Assembly: GCA_030248215.1 (NCBI GenBank)
Contig: JASANG010000285.1
Coordinates: 1 to 64,000, forward strand
DNA: 64,000 nucleotides
From: Enoplolaimus lenunculus
Taxonomy: Eukaryota; Nematoda; Enoplea; Enoplida; Thoracostomopsidae
Direction: 5' to 3'
The position numbers and the translations under genes were made by a program. The notes beneath the pieces were generated by a model, which searched no databases, was not told where the DNA came from, and worked only from the letters and a program-made list of their open reading frames with translations. Positions 42,918-53,905 of the stretch are shown one piece after another (the first letter of the stretch is position 1; every line of letters starts with the position of its first letter).

Positions 42918-43130
42918 TCATAAAATGTGGAAGCAAATTCAAACAATTTGACGTATTATTTGCCAGCAAAATGAACAGAGCAGCGACCAACCAGCGCACA
43001 TCGAAATGCCTTCCCCGCGATTCTTCAAAACGAAGGCTGTTGTAAAATTGTAAATGAAAAACATTTATTAGCCCTATTCACACGTGCAAGTTTTGGAAGC
43101 AAGAACTTACTCGAATCAAAATGCAGGCGC

Positions 43131-43136
43131 AATAAA
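43131..43136 (+). promoter_or_regulatory. Candidate poly(A) signal AATAAA
   Basis: The first AATAAA after the hemicentin stop codon (214 bases downstream). It lies within the left arm of the inserted element at 43070, so the present 3' end of the transcript may use transposon-derived sequence. Not tested. Confidence 0.4.
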
Positions 43137-43191
43137 TTTAATCAATATTTTTGCAAGCAATGGCGTGCACACATCGGAATTATTTAGTATT

Positions 43192-43500
43192 ATCAAGAGT
43201 GAATAATCGCTATTTAACAAGAGTTTGCAACTGGGCCCATTCTGTGTAGAAAACAATGTACCCGGTACGCGTTGCGTTTTTGCCATGCCCCCTTTGTTAG
43301 AGGGGGGTACAACCGGTGCGAACCGTTACACTTTATGTATGCATCATCAAACATGCTCCCCTTAATTTAGAGTATTCATGTGATAGCGACCCCCCTCTAA
43401 ACAAGGGGGTCGGACAAAAACGCAACACCCAGTGGTACATTTTGTACCATGCGCGATCACAAGCGTTGAACACTCTTGTCATTATCCACTCTTGGTATTA
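43192..43500. mobile_element. MITE of the 330-bp CAAGAGTG family (nested)
   Basis: ATCAAGAGTGAATAATCGCT at the left and ATTATCCACTCTTGGTATTA at the right, with GTACGCGTTGCGTTTTTGCC and CCCCCTCTAAACAAGGGG inside. Confidence 0.85.
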
Positions 43501-43629
43501 CTAATTTCGGTAAATTATTTGCAACTGCATGAACTTCAAAGTTGTTTTGTTACCGAAATTGAACATGCAAATTTCTCGCACAAGTTTTGTTTTGCTGCAA
43601 AAACTTACACGTGTGAATAATGCTATATT

Positions 43630-43934
43630 GTATTGCAACGCATTAATCTCAGCTAATTGTTTACCTCATTTTTGATCTTGTTTATTATATATCATCCTAG
43701 CAATCGTTTGGAACAACTCCAGCATCTCGTGGGAAACGTCAACGGGTCTATGCTTTGCAGGTGGTATTACGATTTGAGTTCAGAATAAGCGGAAACTGTA
43801 TTAAGTGCAAATTTTAATACAAAAATATTACTTTTTTTGTAAAACAGATAATTACATAAGAATTAAAAGGTGAAATTTTAAGTCTACTACAATTCGAGAA
43901 GTATTTGTGCTTGTAAAATGTGTTACAAGTAGGG
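43630..43934. other. AT-rich sequence, no feature recognised
   Basis: No coding signature, no recognised repeat. Downstream flank of the hemicentin gene. Confidence 0.5.
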
Positions 43935-44092
43935 AAATTGTAAAGAACAGGCGCGGAACAGTATAATAAGCATATTCCTAAGCCTAACCATAAGCCTAAA
44001 GCCAAACAAAAAATAGTTCAAAGTTTAAACTTATTAAATTAGACTCCCACAGAAAACCGTTCCGTCCTTGATCTTTACATGGGCCCAAGTTT
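43935..44092. mobile_element. TTAGGC-core MITE
   Basis: AAATTGTAAAGAACAGGCGC at the left and GTCCTTGATCTTTACATGGGCC at the right, with few hexamers left. Confidence 0.8.
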
Positions 44093-44518
44093 GACAATTT
44101 CTCAGAAAATTTCAATATATTTTGTTTTAATTTTTTACATTCATTTCAATTCAACTTAGACTAATATAAGATTAAGTTCAATTGTATATTTGGAAAAAAT
44201 TATTCAGCCGGAAATGAGAAGTGTTTTCTAGAGTAGGCGTGGTTTGACCATGGCCGCCTATGTCTCCCATCACGTTTGCAACCATAGCTATGATGTTGCT
44301 GTTGCAGTGATGATCAGATTTTTAATTTGGCCTGAAACTGAAAAATTTTCACGACGGTGCATACAAGGGTTTTTGATGACTTACAAGCAAGGTTGAAAGT
44401 TTTTTTAGTTGGGCTAAATTTTTTTGCACGGAACATTGAGTCTGCTGGTGTTCGTTTGGCTATGGGCCGAGTCTATTAGTGTTGTAATTTTAAAGCTAAA
44501 CTTTTTCAAAAACGTATA

Positions 44519-44723
44519 TACTGCCAAAAACTGTTAGCCAAATTGGCTCTCTCCGAAATATGCTCTACAGGACCACAAAAAAATTCAACTCCGCCAGAGT
44601 CGACAAATTCGACTCACTGAGTAGCATGTTTGACACTGGTGGAGTCGAATTTGACTCAGTTTGTGTAGTCCCGAAAAGCCTCTTTTGAATAGCATCAATT
44701 TGACTCCTCATTTTTTGCAGTAT
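44519..44723. mobile_element. Hairpin MITE with CACTGCAAAAA ends
   Basis: ATACTGCCAAAAACTGTTAG at the left and GACTCCTCATTTTTTGCAGTAT at the right, with GGTGGAGTCGAATTTGACTC inside, as at 36903-37118. Confidence 0.78.
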
Positions 44724-45026
44724 AATTCGTTTTATACTAATGTGTAATTTATTTGATATTTTGTGCATTCATTAAAATAAATTGAATTTTCAAAATTCGT
44801 TGATGTGTTCAACTTTAACACATAACACGAGTGGAACCAGAATTTTGAAATCAGGTTACGGTGTACCTTCGAAGTGGCGTTTTTTGCGTTTACCAAATGA
44901 AAACATTCCTGTAAATCAATCGGTATAAATGTTTGCTTCCGGTAATAATTTGTCCTGGAAACGGTACATTTTGTGAACGTTTTTGCAACGATTTCGAACC
45001 GCTGAGAAGATGTAAGGCGGAAGTTT

Positions 45027-45145
45027 TTTTCCGCAGGACTGCTCTAGCTCAAAGCTTATTAGCTTTAGACTAATTTTTGTTTAGGCTTTAGGCTTAGGAA
45101 TATTCTTATACTACTGCTACGACCCTGTTCTATACATTGGATCAA
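45027..45145. mobile_element. TTAGGC-core MITE, left end degraded
   Basis: GCAGGACTGCTCTAGCTCAA, then TTTAGACTAATTTTTGTTTA, then CTACGACCCTGTTCTATACATTGG. Confidence 0.7.
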
Positions 45146-45386
45146 TTTGGCGTGAAATGTAAAAATGCCCACAGGGATGTGTCAGAGTAAATACTCTTAT
45201 TTTCAAAAATAGAATTTGCCAAAAAGCTGATGTTTTTAAAAAATTTTGGTTAATTTTACCCGACTACAATGACACATGTTTGTAACCCTGAGGCCAAAAA
45301 GTTTTATTCAAATTGTAAATTTGAGCCAAATAACATTCCTTAATGATTCAAACTTAACATTCTCGTACTGAACCTTAAAATATTGG

Positions 45387-45590
45387 GCCCATGTAAAGAT
45401 CACGGGCGGAACGTTTTTCTGCGGGATTGCAATAGAGTACGCTGAAGCTAAAGAGAAATTTTTATACTTCGGCATGGGCTTAGATATGCGATTGTTTTTA
45501 CGCTTAAGCTTAGGCTTAATCATAAGCTCATTGTTACGCTTCGGCTTAGGCTTAAGGCATAAAAATATGGTTATATTACTGTAATCCAAG
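45387..45590. mobile_element. TTAGGC-core MITE, right end altered
   Basis: GGCCCATGTAAAGATCACGG at the left, and AAAATATGGTTATATTACTG where the copy stops short of the usual CTGTTCTATACATTGG. Confidence 0.75.
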
Positions 45591-46018
45591 TACATCTAAA
45601 TGTATTGGATGATGTTAAGAGCCTGTTCAATACCGCTTTTGCCTGACATAAGCCTAATCCTACTCCTCAACCTCACTAAGCGGCACAAGCATCAGCGTCA
45701 CTATCCCCTTTCTACGTGTCTCCGTAAGGGTTGGCCTGTATAATTAACATACGCCACTATGCATTTTTAGGTTAAGAAAAATTTAAGCTACTTAAATCCC
45801 GTTGTAGTCACTAAATTTTAAACAATATTCTATAAACTGTGATTTCATATTTATTTTTGATAGAAATGCTGTCTATTAAAAACAAACAAATTGAACGACC
45901 GGACCCGGAAGTTAATTTTCTGTCGGATCTCGGTTCGGAGGCAAACGCTCGGATGTACCCTTGTACTGGGTATATTCTTTAATATATAAATAAACAAATA
46001 AATAAATATAAATATATT

Positions 46019-46135
46019 GGCCCATGTATGAGCCTATTCATAACCCTAAGCCTAAGCAAAAAAATTACGCTAAAACTTAAACTAACTCTATTATAGCCCA
46101 TCCGGAAAACGATCCGGCCCTGTTCTATACATGGA
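46019..46135. mobile_element. TTAGGC-core MITE, internally shortened
   Basis: GGCCCATGTATGAGCCTATT at the left and CCGGCCCTGTTCTATACATGG at the right. The left subterminal region is missing. TATATA repeats follow to about 46180. Confidence 0.78.
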
Positions 46136-46519
46136 TATATATGTGTATATATACATACATATATATATATATTTATATGTATAATACGCGTACGCTCCAT
46201 ATACAAGCATTTATATATTGTATTGGCCATTGCAAATATAGTCAGGACACAGTTTGACATTTTAAATCTTCTGATGCCCATCAGCTCATCGCTCACATTT
46301 TAAGTTTCAGGAGACTGGCTGGTGAATATCCGCCGCGTCATTTAACATTTTGCCTTGAAAACAGAGTAACATTTTAATGTTTCATTGTAATTTTATGGTT
46401 CAATTTAAATTTAAATGTCACTTTTTTGAAAAAAAAATTCTTTTAACAAATTGCCATTTTGTCAAAATAACAAATAAACGTTACCTGATTGGTTTTAGCA
46501 TTGCAATTCGAAGGTTTAT

Positions 46520-46777
46520 TGAGCCCATGTATAGAATAGAGCCGGAACAGTAGTATAAGCCTAAGCCTCAGCTTAAGCCTAAGCCTAAGCCTAAGCCTAA
46601 GCCTAAGCCTAAGCCTAAGCCTAAGCCTAAGCCTAAGCCTAAGCCTAAGCCTAAGCCTAAGCCTAAGCCTAAGCCTAATCCTTATCCTAAGCCTAAGTAA
46701 AAATATTAGTCTAAAGCTGAAACTGACTCTATTATAGCCCCTCCGGAGAACGATCCGGCCCTGTTCTATACATGGGC
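46520..46777. mobile_element. TTAGGC-core MITE with a pure hexamer array
   Basis: GAGCCCATGTATAGAATAGA at the left and GCCCTGTTCTATACATGGGC at the right. The interior (about 46573-46677) is an almost uninterrupted CCTAAG run of 17 or more units, the cleanest in the window. Confidence 0.92.
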
Positions 46778-46968
46778 AGTTTATTGTTGCGTAGCTGCAA
46801 CAGAGTTTTTTTGACGGTTTGGTGAAATTTGAGTTCATTTTATATTTGAAAAAGCGAAAAGTATCAGTTTAGTATTTGAAAAATATTACCATTTCCTATT
46901 TTTAAATAATTCTATGGATTTTTTAGTTTTAAACAATTCTATATTAATTTCCTATGTTTGAACAACCA

Positions 46969-47203
46969 GCCAATGTAAAGAACAGGGGCGGAACAGTATT
47001 ATAAGCATATTCCTAACCCTAAATCTAAGTAAGCGTAAGAATGAGAATATTCCTAAACCTAAGCCTAAGCCAAAGCGTATGAATGAGCATATTCCTAAGC
47101 TTAAGCCTAAGCATAAGCCAAGCAAAAAATTAGTCTAAAGCTTAAGCTTACTCTATTGCAGTCCCACAGGAAACCGTTCCGTCCCTGATCTTTAAACGGG
47201 CCG
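46969..47203. mobile_element. TTAGGC-core MITE
   Basis: CAGCCAATGTAAAGAACAGG at the left and GTCCCTGATCTTTAAACGGGCC at the right, with GCGTAAGAATGAGAATATTC spacers. Confidence 0.87.
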
Positions 47204-47261
47204 AACAACTGTAGTAATTCCTATTTTTGGTTTTAACACAGAACATATTTGTAATTTGTCG

Positions 47262-47352
47262 AAATTTAAGCAAAAAATAATAGTGTAAAGATTAGGCTTG
47301 CTCTATTTCAATCCTGCAGAAAAACGTTCCACTCCTGATCTTTATACGATCC
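47262..47352. mobile_element. TTAGGC-core MITE, right-end fragment
   Basis: AAATTTAAGCAAAAAATAAT, then AACGTTCCACTCCTGATCTTTATACGATCC, matching only the right terminus of the family. Confidence 0.65.
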
Positions 47353-47354
47353 GA

Positions 47355-48020
47355 GTATTTTAAACGTCCGTGGTTCATAAAAGTTCAATTTTACTATGAA
47401 CCAATAAAAATTTAAAGATCAAATTAACGGAAAAAAGAATATCATATAATTTAAAAATTTTAAGTCAACCTGCGATTTGGGGGTATGGTGCTCAGCCAAC
47501 CACCCCCCTCGTTACAATTTTGAGATATCATCAAACGAACTTTTAAAAATATGCCCATTGAGAGACCGAAATTGAAATTTGGCAAAAAATCCCACGTTTG
47601 ATAACAACACGTAATTGTAATCTAAAGGCCAAACTTATTAAAGTGTAACCTTACGGTAAGTTTAAAACCGAAAAATGTATACACTTTATTCGTCGCTTGT
47701 GGCTATTCATAGTAACAGTTTCTAAAGCCTTCCATTGTACCATTATTGGCTAATCTCGATTGTACCCGTCAGGGGTTAAAATTCACTCTCACCGCCCTGC
47801 CGCCCCGCCAGCTGCATTATTTCGTTCCGACCCCCGTCAAAATAAAAATGTGTCATATATTTGTGGATGGCATTTTGTACGACCTTTCGGAACATTTCAC
47901 ATTTCAAAACCTTTTAAAGTTGCCCGTTTTCAATGTGAAGTTTGCCATTTTGTGCCGCGTCTGGTTTAAAAGTTTACATTTTGAATTTAAGACGATATTT
48001 GAACTGAGTAGTTTAATCGA
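47355..48020. other. No gene or repeat recognised
   Basis: Unassigned sequence between MITEs. A short open frame near 47746-48099 has no recognisable domain and I do not call it. Confidence 0.5.
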
Positions 48021-48021
48021 G

Positions 48022-48085
48022 TTACATGGGCGGAACAGTATTATAAGGATATTCCTAAGCCTAAGCCTAAGCAAGACCCTTCTTA
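48022..48085. mobile_element. TTAGGC-core MITE, left-end fragment
   Basis: TTACATGGGCGGAACAGTAT, then AAGGATATTCCTAAGCCTAA and nothing further. Confidence 0.6.
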
Positions 48086-48230
48086 TATACCGCAGCTAAA
48101 AATGTTTCCCTTGACAAAGTGAGCTGGCTACGAGTCTGGTCAACGGGTTCATGTACAGGAGCGGTACGGGCGATTTTTGTGTTTTTGAATTCGGTATTGG
48201 CGAACTTTGACGCTTTTTCGTCGCTAAATT

Positions 48231-48563
48231 AGCCCATGTAAAGATCAGGGGCGGAACGTTTTTCTGTGGGACTGCAATAGAGTAAGCTTAAGCTTTAGAC
48301 TATTTTTTTTGCTTGGCTTAGGCTTAGGCTTAGGCTTCGGAATATGCTCAATCTTACGCTTAGGAATAGGCTTAGGCTTAGGCGTAGGCTTAGGAATATG
48401 CTCATTCTTATGCTTAGGCTTAGGCTTAGGCTTAGGAAAATGCTCATTCTTATGCTTAGGCTTAGGCTTAGGCTTATGAATATGCGATTCCTACGCTGAG
48501 GCTTAGGCTTAGTCTTAGGAATATCCTTATAATACTGTTCTGCCACTGTTCTTTACATTGGCC
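48231..48563. mobile_element. TTAGGC-core MITE, reverse orientation
   Basis: AGCCCATGTAAAGATCAGGG at the left and GCCACTGTTCTTTACATTGGCC at the right. TTAGGC runs are separated by GGAATATGCTCATTCTTATG spacers four times. Confidence 0.92.
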
Positions 48564-48743
48564 TTCACATTTATACTTTCATGTATTTGACTATAAAACA
48601 CATTTTGAGCTTCGTATGAACCATTTGCATAGCGAAATTTTCAGCACATCAGACATCAGGCCTGGTTGGAGGGAGCTACATTCCTGCATCCCCTGGATCG
48701 GACACTGGACTATTCTCATATTTTCGATAATTCTTCATCAGAT

Positions 48744-48900
48744 CGGGCCCGTAGCCAGTGAGAGCCAGGGGCGAGGGGGGTTCAGCGAATCTCGAAGAGT
48801 TTCACCCCCATTCTCTAAAATTTTCAACCATTCTTGTATTTACGGCAACGCTTGTATGTTTCTTCTGAAAAATATTCATGCCCCCCACAGTTAAAGAAAG
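48744..48900. mobile_element. hAT-like MITE, CAGGCCCGTAGCC family, degraded
   Basis: GATCGGGCCCGTAGCCAGTG at the left, then GGGGCGAGGGGGGTTCAGCG. The right end is close to CCCCCCACAGTTAAAG. The terminal CAG is lost. Confidence 0.55.
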
Positions 48901-49880
48901 CTGGCTTAGAACTATAGTTTCTACCATACAAAGAGGGCACTATTTCATACAGGAGATGTCCAGGAGTTACACACCAAGACAGTCTACCAGACTATTGGGC
49001 CTGTGTGAGCCACCAGGAGTGGAATAAACGCCGAACACGACCTTATCAGGAGTTCCAAAAACAGAGAGTATTTAAAACACGACAAAAAGAGTTCTTGTAT
49101 TATAAAATGACAAAGGGGGGGGGTTGATTGGTTGACCCCGCTAACTTAAAGTAAAAATTTGTGATAATAGAAACCTTAATATCATTTTTCATAAAATATT
49201 TTAACGGGAGTGTCCACAGAAACGAAACGCAATTTTGTTTGGACAAAAGTAAAGAATTGAGAAAGTAGGGTGCCTTACTATTTTAAGGCATGAAAAATTT
49301 GCAAATGGGGGACGTGGATCTGGACCCACTCACAGGATCCGTTCGTGGAACCCCCTCACCATAATCTGATCTGCTAAATCCCAGTAGGTAGCGACAAAAC
49401 AGGAGTATCTCTTAGAAAAGAGCATGCATTATTCATTATACAACAAAATCTTTAGAACAACACAAAAAAGAGTTTTAGTTAAAAGATAGAAAACAGGAGT
49501 GCATATCGAACAGTGGTATATGTTACTCCTTGTACCAAATAGACAGCCATAAAGCCTCAATATTCCGCTTACGTCATAGAACCGTTTTACGTCATAGGCT
49601 TTAGATCAACGTCACTGATTGGATTAATGGACCCAGGCAGTAGTGGTTGTGACGTATATTAACCTTTATTTGGTCTTTCCTGTGATTTTAGACCCGAAAT
49701 TTTAGTGGTAGTTTTATTAATTAATAAAATTTGATTTGTTTAAAAAGTTGGTTATTTTAGATTTACATTTTATTAGCGATTCTTTCACATATACGCGGTA
49801 CGAAATGTTTGCCAAAACGTGAAAATCCTTCATTTTTGAAAGTTCAAAAAATTCTGCGTTCTGACTAGAATTCTGAGATT
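48901..49880. other. Intergenic sequence, no gene recognised
   Basis: AT-rich with a GGGGGGG run near 49120 and scattered GGATCC words near 49310-49345 that may be relics of the GGCGGATCC hAT-like family. No open frame with domain signal. Confidence 0.5.
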
Positions 49881-50069
49881 TGGTCAATGTAAAGATCACG
49901 GGCGGAACGTTTTTCTACGGGACAGCAATAGAGTAGACGCTTATGGTTTAGACGAAGGTTTTTGCTTAGGCTTAGGCTTTACATATAACCGCCAGTCTTA
50001 CGCTTAGGCTTAGGTTTAAACTTAGGAATATTCTTATACTACTGCAATGGCCCTACTTTATACATTGGC
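49881..50069. mobile_element. TTAGGC-core MITE, reverse orientation
   Basis: GGTCAATGTAAAGATCACGG at the left and GGCCCTACTTTATACATTGGCC at the right. Confidence 0.87.
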
Positions 50070-50228
50070 CTATGAATCGAATACCAGCATGAAATTATAT
50101 CGCAGTTGGAGTTGTTAGGGTCCATAAATGGACAGATTTCAAACTACTGATTAGAATATAAACAAAAAATTATTCTATTGAGATGACGTAAATGCTTTCT
50201 GGACCTAATTCATTTCAGTACAGAAGTT

Positions 50229-50329
50229 GATCGGGCCCGTGGGCCAAGAGAGGGCCTTGGGAGCTCAGTCCCTCCTCTGTGGGAAAATTTTGGCTTCCCT
50301 ATAAAATTTTCAACCATGCTTGGCGTCGT
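50229..50329. mobile_element. hAT-like MITE fragment, CAGGCCCGTAGCC family
   Basis: GATCGGGCCCGTGGGCCAAG at the left, with TTTTCAACCATGCTTG. It is cut by the TTAGGC element that follows. A further fragment with GGCGCCGCAGCCAAAGG lies at about 50597-50735. Confidence 0.5.
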
Positions 50330-50462
50330 TGGCCCATGTACATTAGAGTAAGTTTAAGCTTTAGACTAAATTTTTGCTCAGTCTTAACGCTCATTGTTAC
50401 GTTTAAGTTTAGTCTTAGGAATATGCTTATACTACTGTTACAACCCTGTTCTTTATATTCGC
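50330..50462. mobile_element. TTAGGC-core MITE, short
   Basis: GGCCCATGTACATTAGAGTA at the left and ACAACCCTGTTCTTTATATTCGCC at the right. The left subterminal GATCAGGGGCGGAACG block is deleted. Confidence 0.8.
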
Positions 50463-50735
50463 CGAGTTTTTCATCACTGCGCGACAATTAAAGGTGTACG
50501 CTCACGTTCTTGTCTGCCACACCGTTGTTGAACCCTGCGCAGTGTGTATATAATTCCACCTCTGTTTAGTATATGCTTTATGCGAATGGGTTATAAGCGG
50601 GCGCCGCAGCCAAAGGGGACAAGGGGGTTCGGCCCCCTCTGGAAAAATTTTGATCTTCATAGATAATTTTTATCCTTGATTGTAGGTCATTGGAAACCCT
50701 TGTATGCCCCTCCTTAAAAAATTTTCAAACCCCCG

Positions 50736-51355
50736 AGCAAGGTAAACTGACTAGTGGCCTTGGTACAAGCAATTGCAATCGGCAGGTCACATCCTATAAA
50801 ACACTTCGATCGATGTTAAAGTTCTTGTGTTTACCAGCTGAAAAAATGCCTAAAACCCTTGACAAATATGCTAAACGGGCGTTGACCCCCGCAACCTCCC
50901 ACCCCCGATGGTTGCGTTCTTGTAGGCAGTAACAGCCGAAAATTTTTCTATTATCATATATGAGTTTCTCAACCGAACCAATTAAGCTACGAAAATTCGA
51001 AAACAACCGTGTTTACGTAATCTCGCCGTTTACAGCCTACTACAAATTATTATCTGGTTTTCTCGCTCGAATAAAACGGTCAAAATCAGACTCTGAAAAT
51101 AGAACTCTGACAATCATTGAAAACATGTTTTTGACTATTTTTAACGTCAGTTTAAAGTAAAGGTATTAAATAACTAACAAGTAAATTATTATTAATAATC
51201 GGACCGTATTCGTAGGCGGTACAGACAACACGGTTAAGCCATTAGAGTCATTGAGCAATGAAAAAATGTTCTTTGTTCTTCATTCAATCGCTTGTGCTGG
51301 CACCGCCCGCGGCCAATAGGATACAATATGGTTGTATTTATGTTTTGATATAGCC
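50736..51355. other. No gene recognised
   Basis: Mixed-composition sequence. Small open frames on both strands near 50690-51160 have no domain signature. Confidence 0.45.
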
Positions 51356-51359
51356 TAAA

Positions 51360-51459
51360 CATTTTGAGTACATTATTTATATATATTTACTTGTTTGTAA
51401 TTATTGTTATTATTATTATTATTAATATTATTATACTTGTTTGTAATTATTGTTATTAC

Positions 51460-51498
<39 letters not shown>

Positions 51499-51632
51499 AT
51501 TACAATTATGATTTTTGTTTTTATTTTAATAACATTATTTGTTATGGAAGATAATTTCTAAGCTTTTCTTTTGAATGTTTCTTTATTATTATTAATAATA
51601 TTACTATTATTATCATTTTATTATTATCATCA

Positions 51633-51689
<57 letters not shown>

Positions 51690-51745
51690 CATTATTATTG
51701 TTATTATTATTATTTGTTATTTAAGATAATGTTTAAGTTGTTATT
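51360..51745. repeat. (TTA)n microsatellite cluster
   Basis: Several TTA/ATT runs, interrupted by TTTGTTATTTAAGATAAT and its near-copy TTTGTTATGGAAGATAAT, which shows a larger duplicated unit. Confidence 0.93.
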
Positions 51746-52190
51746 TTGTAATTTTTAAGTTCCATTTACGTCAACCAGTTTACTGCTGTTTTCAAAATGT
51801 AATTTTTGCCATCAAAACATGTCAATTAATATAGCAGTTACTTTTTGAACTGAACTAAAATAGACGAAAACATATTTTGACTGAATTTATAAAGTTTTTG
51901 CTTTTTGAGTCTAATTTTCTCGTTTTATTCAGACGAGACAATCGTGTGAGGTTTTGTTATTTGTAGCTGGAAGGAAAAAATAACCTATGTCTGGAAATTA
52001 CAGATTATGCATTTTGTTTGCTTGTGGGGCATTAGTTTAAAGCCTAATAATAGCGTAGGTGACAGAGAGTTGGTTAGACTTGTATTAGTTTTCAAATATA
52101 TACACAGGTATCATCATTATATTTTTGGAAACTGACGAAAATTTCTGTCGAAAACTTTTAATACGTGTAACATTTTTTGGGTAAATATTT
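51746..52190. other. AT-rich sequence, no feature recognised
   Basis: Nothing supportable as gene, RNA or repeat. Confidence 0.45.
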
Positions 52191-52496
52191 GGGTCAATGT
52201 AACGAATAAGGGCGGAACAGTATTATATGCATATTCCTAAGCCTAAGCCTAAGCCTAAGCGAAAGAATGAGCATATTCCTAAGCCTATGCCTAAGCCTAA
52301 GCGAAAGAATGAGCATATTCCTAAGCCTAAGCATAAGCCTAAGCGAAAGAATGTGCATATGCCTAAGCCTAAGCATAAGAATGAGCATATTTCTAAGCCT
52401 AAGCCTAAGCCAAGCAAAAAAAATTAGTCTAAAGCTTAAGCTTACTCTATTGCAGTTTCTAAGAAAAACGTTCCGCCCCTGATCTTTACATGGGCA
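52191..52496. mobile_element. TTAGGC-core MITE
   Basis: GGGTCAATGTAACGAATAAG at the left and GCCCCTGATCTTTACATGGGC at the right. CCTAAG runs are separated by CGAAAGAATGAGCATATTCC four times. Confidence 0.92.
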
Positions 52497-52842
52497 AATA
52501 ATTGTAATACGCAGTAATTCGATAACCACTTGCAGAGGTTAATTTGCTTAAATCTTCGCCGAAAATTATTTACTGTCTTTGATTGCTATTTATATCCCGT
52601 AACGAGTGTCTTAGATTAGCCGTATGACTGTCATCAAATAGCATAAGGATCCGTTCAGCGCCGTATGATGTTGCAACCTTTGTTTCTAAATTGTTATGTG
52701 ACGTCATTAGGGTAATTAGGCATTGAAATAGTCTAAAAATACGGTGTCACCCTAAATAGGTTTAAGCTATTCCTTAATAGATAGAAACTTGTAAATTATA
52801 TACAAATTCCTAACATATTACACGCAAGTTAATTTCTTCTCT

Positions 52843-53095
52843 TATAGAGTTTACTATGAGCAACTCAGCGCAATGTGTATACAGTGGTATATAGTCCACA
52901 GTGTTTAATATTTGAACACGTACTCGTAGTACTTGCCACAAAACGCGAGTGCACCCATCGGGCTCGAGCGTCAAGGTCTTATAGCTGAGTTATAATGGTA
53001 AACACCAGTTACTATAGTCGCCGGGGTTCGAATCTTCAGCATAAATGTAGGTTTCAATAGAAATAGAAAACATTCATGTGAGAAAGGGTTAGTAC
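52843..53095 (+). mobile_element. AACCCTTTCTCACATG element with tRNA-like core, copy 3 (inverted)
   Basis: AGAGTTTACTATGAGCAACT at the left and CATTCATGTGAGAAAGGGTT at the right. GTCTTATAGCTGAGTTATAA (A-box-like) and CCGGGGTTCGAATCTTC (B box) lie about 50 bases apart at 52978-53037, with CGGGCTCGAGCGTCAAG upstream as in 20105-20375. Confidence 0.65.
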
Positions 53096-53154
53096 GCATT
53101 AACTGCAAATACGCGTACTGGAGAAGCGTATGTAGCGGAAACCTAAATTATATT

Positions 53155-53225
53155 TTTAAGCTATAAATAAAATAAATAAATTAATAAGTTAAATAAATAA
53201 ATAAATAAATATATAAAAATAAATA
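53155..53225. repeat. (AAAT)n microsatellite
   Basis: Runs of AAATAAATAAATAAAT with one break. Confidence 0.85.
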
Positions 53226-53905
53226 ATTATTTCGTGATTTTAATTATGTCAACCGAGTCAAATTGTGCAATTTTACCAAATGCACCGCGTTACGCCAATA
53301 TTTATACGCACAAAATTGCAATTATGCACGTCACGTGATATTAGACGCAATACTGAACGAATATTCAACAAATGAATGAATGAATGATGCTCAGTAGCTC
53401 AGAATGAGCAGGTGAGTTGTGTCAGTTGCAAAAATAACGAAAATCCAGTGTTAATATCTTTGCGATTGAAACTATTCTTAAAATCACCTGTTTGAACAAA
53501 ATTGACGAATTTGATTTGAAAAAAATTTGGTTTTTCGCTGCCCCGCGTGATTTGAAATTTAAATGAATTTAACATAGCGAACTATGAACGGACTTGAAAA
53601 ACTTTGAATGACATTAAATAAGTATTCGAGTCGATCAAGGAATTTGGGTATTGCGCTTGCGCGGATTTTTGTTTGTTTCAAAAATCGACCAAATGGATGA
53701 CGTCATTTTGAAAATTTTGTTCCTGTTTTGGAAATCAAATGACGTAATTGATAGTGGATTTTTTTACTCAATATCCAGACGCTTATGTGTGTTTGGTGCT
53801 GTGAGAAATAATCTGCCGACTTAGTCAAATGTCGCATAGTCTTAGGCTTACTGGTTGGTACAGAAATTAGTGACGGGGGTGCAAATATGATTTTTTTAAA
53901 ATGCA
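53226..53905. other. No gene recognised
   Basis: AT-rich. Includes a GAATGAATGAATGATG run at 53372. Nothing else identified. Confidence 0.45.

Larger units (their letters stand above)
43070..43628. mobile_element. MITE with CACACGTGCAAGTTT ends, hosting a nested element
   Basis: AGCCCTATTCACACGTGCAA at the left and AACTTACACGTGTGAATAATGCT at the right. The 330-bp CAAGAGTG family element 43192-43500 sits inside. The host element begins about 150 bases after the hemicentin stop codon. Confidence 0.8.

Noticed and set aside
42555-42767. Minus-strand frame opposite the last exon
   Set aside because: It is a shadow of the GATGACGTC repeats in the real exon.
46573-46677. A real telomere or interstitial telomere
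   Set aside because: The run is bounded by the same inverted ends as 20-odd other copies and lies in the middle of the sequence, so it belongs to a transposon.
47746-48099. 117-residue + strand frame
   Set aside because: There is no recognisable domain, no splice partners and no homology I can name. It ends in a TTAGGC fragment.
4405-52529. Other KPKPKP, LRLRLR and SLSLSL frames
   Set aside because: Same cause: translated hexamer arrays of the MITE family.
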